Shown piece after piece: positions 14,337-17,025 of a DNA stretch of 17,025 nucleotides. The DNA is taken from contig CAXPJI010000007.1 in assembly GCA_964217345.1 (NCBI GenBank), positions 1-17,025 of the forward strand. Direction: 5' to 3'. Source of the stretch: UBA3478 sp964217345 (GTDB taxonomy: Bacteria; Bacteroidota; Bacteroidia; Flavobacteriales; Flavobacteriaceae). Made by a program: the position numbers and the translations under genes. Positions within the stretch are counted from its first letter, which is position 1; the number at the start of each line of letters is the position of its first letter. Below the pieces are notes generated by a model. That model saw only the letters and a program-made list of their open reading frames with translations, made no database searches and was not told the origin of the DNA.

Positions 14337-17025
14337 TTAAACAACGATATTGACAATTTTACCGGGTACCACAATGACCTTTTTCGGCGCTGCGCCTTTA
14401 AGTTGCTCCACAGTCTTATCGTGAGCCATCACCGCTTTTTCAATCTCATCTTTGGATGCATCAGCGCTCAAAGAAATCTTAAAGCGCATTTTTCCATTGA
14501 AAGAAACCGGATACTCCTTTTCAGATTCGACTAAATAACTCGCATCAAAGACAGGGAAGGGCTGATGTGCTATCGAGGGTGAATTACCCAATTTCACCCA
14601 TAATTCCTCTGCGATATGAGGCGCATAGGGTGAAACAAGAATTGCTAAAGGCTCAAGGATTTGTTTAGAAAAACACTTTTCAGAAGTCAGCGTATTTACA
14701 CAGATCATAAATGACGAAACAGAGGTGTTGAACGAGAACGACTCTAGATCATCTTGCACCTTTTTGATCGTCTTATGAAGAACCTTAAACGATTCTGCAC
14801 TTGGATTTTCATCGTTTACTGAATCATATAATTTCCACAGTTTCTTAAGAAATCCTGATACTCCTGTAATACCTGCGGTGTTCCATGGTTTAGACTGTTC
14901 TAGTGGGCCTAAGAACATTTCGTAAAGGCGTAATGCATCGGCACCGTATTCTACACAAATCTGATCTGGATTCACCACGTTATACCAACGCTTAGACATC
15001 TTCTCAACCTCACGACCAACAATATATCGGTCTTTCTCAAGAACAAAACTGGCATCGCCGTATTGAGGCTGCCATTTTTTCAAACCTTCGATGTCTAATT
15101 CATCACTTGAATTAATCAGGCCTACATCTACTCTCAATTTTTCAAAGTAGTCAATATAATTCTCAGCAGACGAATCCTTAAAATCAATTAAACCATGAGA
15201 ATAGTAGGTATTGGTTTTCGACTTTCTATAGACAATTGCCGAAAGACCCGTAATCATTCCCTGATTAATCAATTTCTTAGCAAATTCAGGCTGAGAAACA
15301 AGTCCTAAGTCGTACATAAAATACTGCCAAAAGCGAGCATATAAAAGGTGAGTCACAGCGTGTTCACTACCTCCGATATAGAGATCTACTCCTTTCCAAT
15401 AAGCTACTTTCTCTTTGTCGACAAGTTGAGCCTCATTGTGAGGGTCCATAAATCGATTGAAGTATTGCGAAGATCCTGCCCAACCCGGCATGGTATTCAA
15501 CTCTAGTGGAAAGATCGTTTGGTGGTCAATTAGGTCTACCTCTACTACCTTCTGGTTTACAACATCCCAAGCCCAAATTTTAGCATTACCTAGTGGCGGA
15601 TCACCTTTTTCGGTAGGTAGATATTGTGTAACCTCTGGTAATTCAAGAGGAAGCGCTGATTCAGGTAACATTTGAGGTCTACCATTTACATAATAAACTG
15701 GGAAAGGCTCTCCCCAATAACGTTGACGACTGAATACCGCATCTCTTAGACGGTAATTAACCTTACCAGTTCCTTTTCCTTCTGCTTCAAGACGATCGAT
15801 CATGGTACGCTTCGCAGTGGCGTAATCTAAACCATTCAAGAAATCCGAATTCGCGATGATCGTTGTTCCTTTATCGGTAAATGCCTCATCCTGTATAGAA
15901 ACTCCTTCAAAAACATTAGGAATCGAGAGCTTGAAATGATTTGCAAAATCATAATCTCGTTGGTCTCCACAGGGAACCGCCATTACAGCTCCTGTTCCAT
16001 AGCTCGCTAGTACGTAATCACCAATCCAAACAGGGATTCGATCCCCTGAAAATGGATGAAGTACATATGCGCCTGTAAAAGCACCTGTAATTCGTTTCAC
16101 GTCAGACATACGATCAAGTTCTGAACGCTTAGCAGTTTCTTCAATATAAGCCTCCACCTCAGCGCGCTGGGCGTCTGTGGTAATCTTAGGTACTAGATCA
16201 TGCTCTGGAGCAAGCGTCATAAAGCTCACCCCAAACAGGGTATCAGGTCGAGTGGTAAATACTTTGATAAGTTCTTGGTGACCCTCAACTTGAAAGCTAA
16301 CTTCTGCACCTTCAGAACGTCCGATCCAATTGGTTTGAGAATCTTTAAGAGGCTGAGGCCAATCAATGGTAGATAGCCCTTGAAGCAAACGGTCCGCATA
16401 GGCAGTAATTCGCATGCTCCATTGCTTCATTTTTTTGCGAACTACTGGGTGTCCGCCACGCTCAGAAACCCCATTAACGATTTCATCATTGGCTAGAACC
16501 GTTCCTAATTCAGGACACCAGTTCACTTCAATGTCTGCGAGATAAGTCAGACGATACTTTTGAAGAAGATCTTCTTGAGCTTCAGTACTCATTTCTTTCC
16601 ACTCTTCAGAGGTAAATATCGGAGTGTCTTCATCAGAGTGCGCATTCACACTACCATTTCCCTCTTTCTCAAAACATGCGACTAAATCGGTAATCGATCT
16701 TGCTTTATCCGCATCCTTATCGTACCAAGAATTGAACAGATGAATAAAAATCATCTGGGTATGCTTGTAATAACTAGGCTCAGAAGTCTTGAATTGACGA
16801 GACCAATCAAATGAAAACCCGATTCGATCTAATTGTTCGCGATAACGAGCCGTATTAACCTCGGTTGTTTTTGCCGGATGCTGCCCTGTCTGAATCGCAT
16901 ATTGCTCAGCAGGTAGCCCAAACGAATCATATCCCATCGGATGCAATACGTTATAACCCTGATGACGCTTAAAGCGCGCATAGATGTCACTAGCAATGTA
17001 TCCGAGCGGATGACCCACGTGTAAG
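14337..17025 (-). CDS. leuS: Leucyl-tRNA synthetase (partial, N-terminus off right edge)
   Basis: 895 residues are visible; the frame is open to the window edge. The GTG at 17018 is the valine of LHVGHPLGY, the HIGH motif, so it is not the start and a few dozen residues are missing. The enzyme charges tRNA-Leu and proofreads. The CP1 editing domain shows TTRPDTLFG and GTGAVMAVPCGDQRDYDFA, retaining the key Asp. The signature KMSKS reads KMSKR (bases 14988-15002). An insertion of about 60 residues before LADIEVNWCPELGTVLAN, and another before the KMSKR loop, are longer than in the E. coli enzyme and appear typical of the phylum. The C-terminal anticodon-binding region ends KKVIVVPGKIVNIVV. Followed by the zinc peptidase gene. 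Confidence 0.97.
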   Translation of the reverse strand, partial: LHVGHPLGYIASDIYARFKRHQGYNVLHPMGYDSFGLPAEQYAIQTGQHPAKTTEVNTARYREQLDRIGFSFDWSRQFKTSEPSYYKHTQMIFIHLFNSWYDKDADKARSITDLVACFEKEGNGSVNAHSDEDTPIFTSEEWKEMSTEAQEDLLQKYRLTYLADIEVNWCPELGTVLANDEIVNGVSERGGHPVVRKKMKQWSMRITAYADRLLQGLSTIDWPQPLKDSQTNWIGRSEGAEVSFQVEGHQELIKVFTTRPDTLFGVSFMTLAPEHDLVPKITTDAQRAEVEAYIEETAKRSELDRMSDVKRITGAFTGAYVLHPFSGDRIPVWIGDYVLASYGTGAVMAVPCGDQRDYDFANHFKLSIPNVFEGVSIQDEAFTDKGTTIIANSDFLNGLDYATAKRTMIDRLEAEGKGTGKVNYRLRDAVFSRQRYWGEPFPVYYVNGRPQMLPESALPLELPEVTQYLPTEKGDPPLGNAKIWAWDVVNQKVVEVDLIDHQTIFPLELNTMPGWAGSSQYFNRFMDPHNEAQLVDKEKVAYWKGVDLYIGGSEHAVTHLLYARFWQYFMYDLGLVSQPEFAKKLINQGMITGLSAIVYRKSKTNTYYSHGLIDFKDSSAENYIDYFEKLRVDVGLINSSDELDIEGLKKWQPQYGDASFVLEKDRYIVGREVEKMSKRWYNVVNPDQICVEYGADALRLYEMFLGPLEQSKPWNTAGITGVSGFLKKLWKLYDSVNDENPSAESFKVLHKTIKKVQDDLESFSFNTSVSSFMICVNTLTSEKCFSKQILEPLAILVSPYAPHIAEELWVKLGNSPSIAHQPFPVFDASYLVESEKEYPVSFNGKMRFKISLSADASKDEIEKAVMAHDKTVEQLKGAAPKKVIVVPGKIVNIVV

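Overview
The window looks like a chromosomal segment of a Bacteroidota bacterium, most likely of the Flavobacteriia. Three things point there. Several genes have the Bacteroidota promoter element TAnnTTTG a few bases upstream and no Shine-Dalgarno sequence. Families largely restricted to the phylum are present: a DUF4296 lipoprotein, a DUF4271 membrane protein, and a TonB receptor with an N-terminal carboxypeptidase-regulatory-like domain. The composition is AT-rich. I cannot assign a genus. Most of the window is compact housekeeping DNA with no insertion sequence, prophage, CRISPR array, rRNA or tRNA that I could see. Two genes run off the edges: the TonB receptor on the left (its C-terminus is missing) and leuS on the right (its N-terminus is missing).

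Layout. (1) 1-3858, minus strand: a lipoprotein with an alanine-rich stalk and a right-handed beta-helix, followed by a large TonB-dependent outer-membrane receptor. A terminator-like hairpin lies between them, and a consensus promoter preceded by phased TTAACCT-type repeats lies upstream. This is the most system-like part of the window: a probable surface binding and uptake pair with no SusD. (2) 4085-5047, plus: a LuxE/PaaK-like adenylate-forming acyl enzyme. (3) 5044-6342, minus: tyrS. (4) 6387-7331, plus: an NAD(P)-dependent epimerase/dehydratase. (5) 7312-9741, minus: an operon of a polyprenol-phosphate mannose synthase, a dihydroorotase and a DUF4296 lipoprotein, each overlapping the next. 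(6) 9810-12744, plus: an operon of a PMT/ArnT-like glycosyltransferase, a DUF4271 membrane protein and uroporphyrinogen-III synthase, joined by ATGA overlaps. (7) 12734-13111, minus: a DUF423 membrane protein. (8) 13163-13633, plus: an Lrp/AsnC regulator. (9) 13623-17025, minus: leuS followed by a YugP-type zinc peptidase.

Working together. The GT2 synthase and the integral-membrane glycosyltransferase are divergent neighbours. They could form a donor and transferase pair for mannosylation of exported proteins. The beta-helix lipoprotein and the DUF4296 lipoprotein both carry D-(S/T)-x motifs of the kind used by Bacteroidota O-glycosylation. All four convergent gene pairs overlap at their 3' ends (4, 20, 11 and 11 bases), so transcription must end inside the opposing coding sequences. 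No gene-free stretch exceeds 300 bases; the longest is the 226-base divergent control region at 3859-4084.
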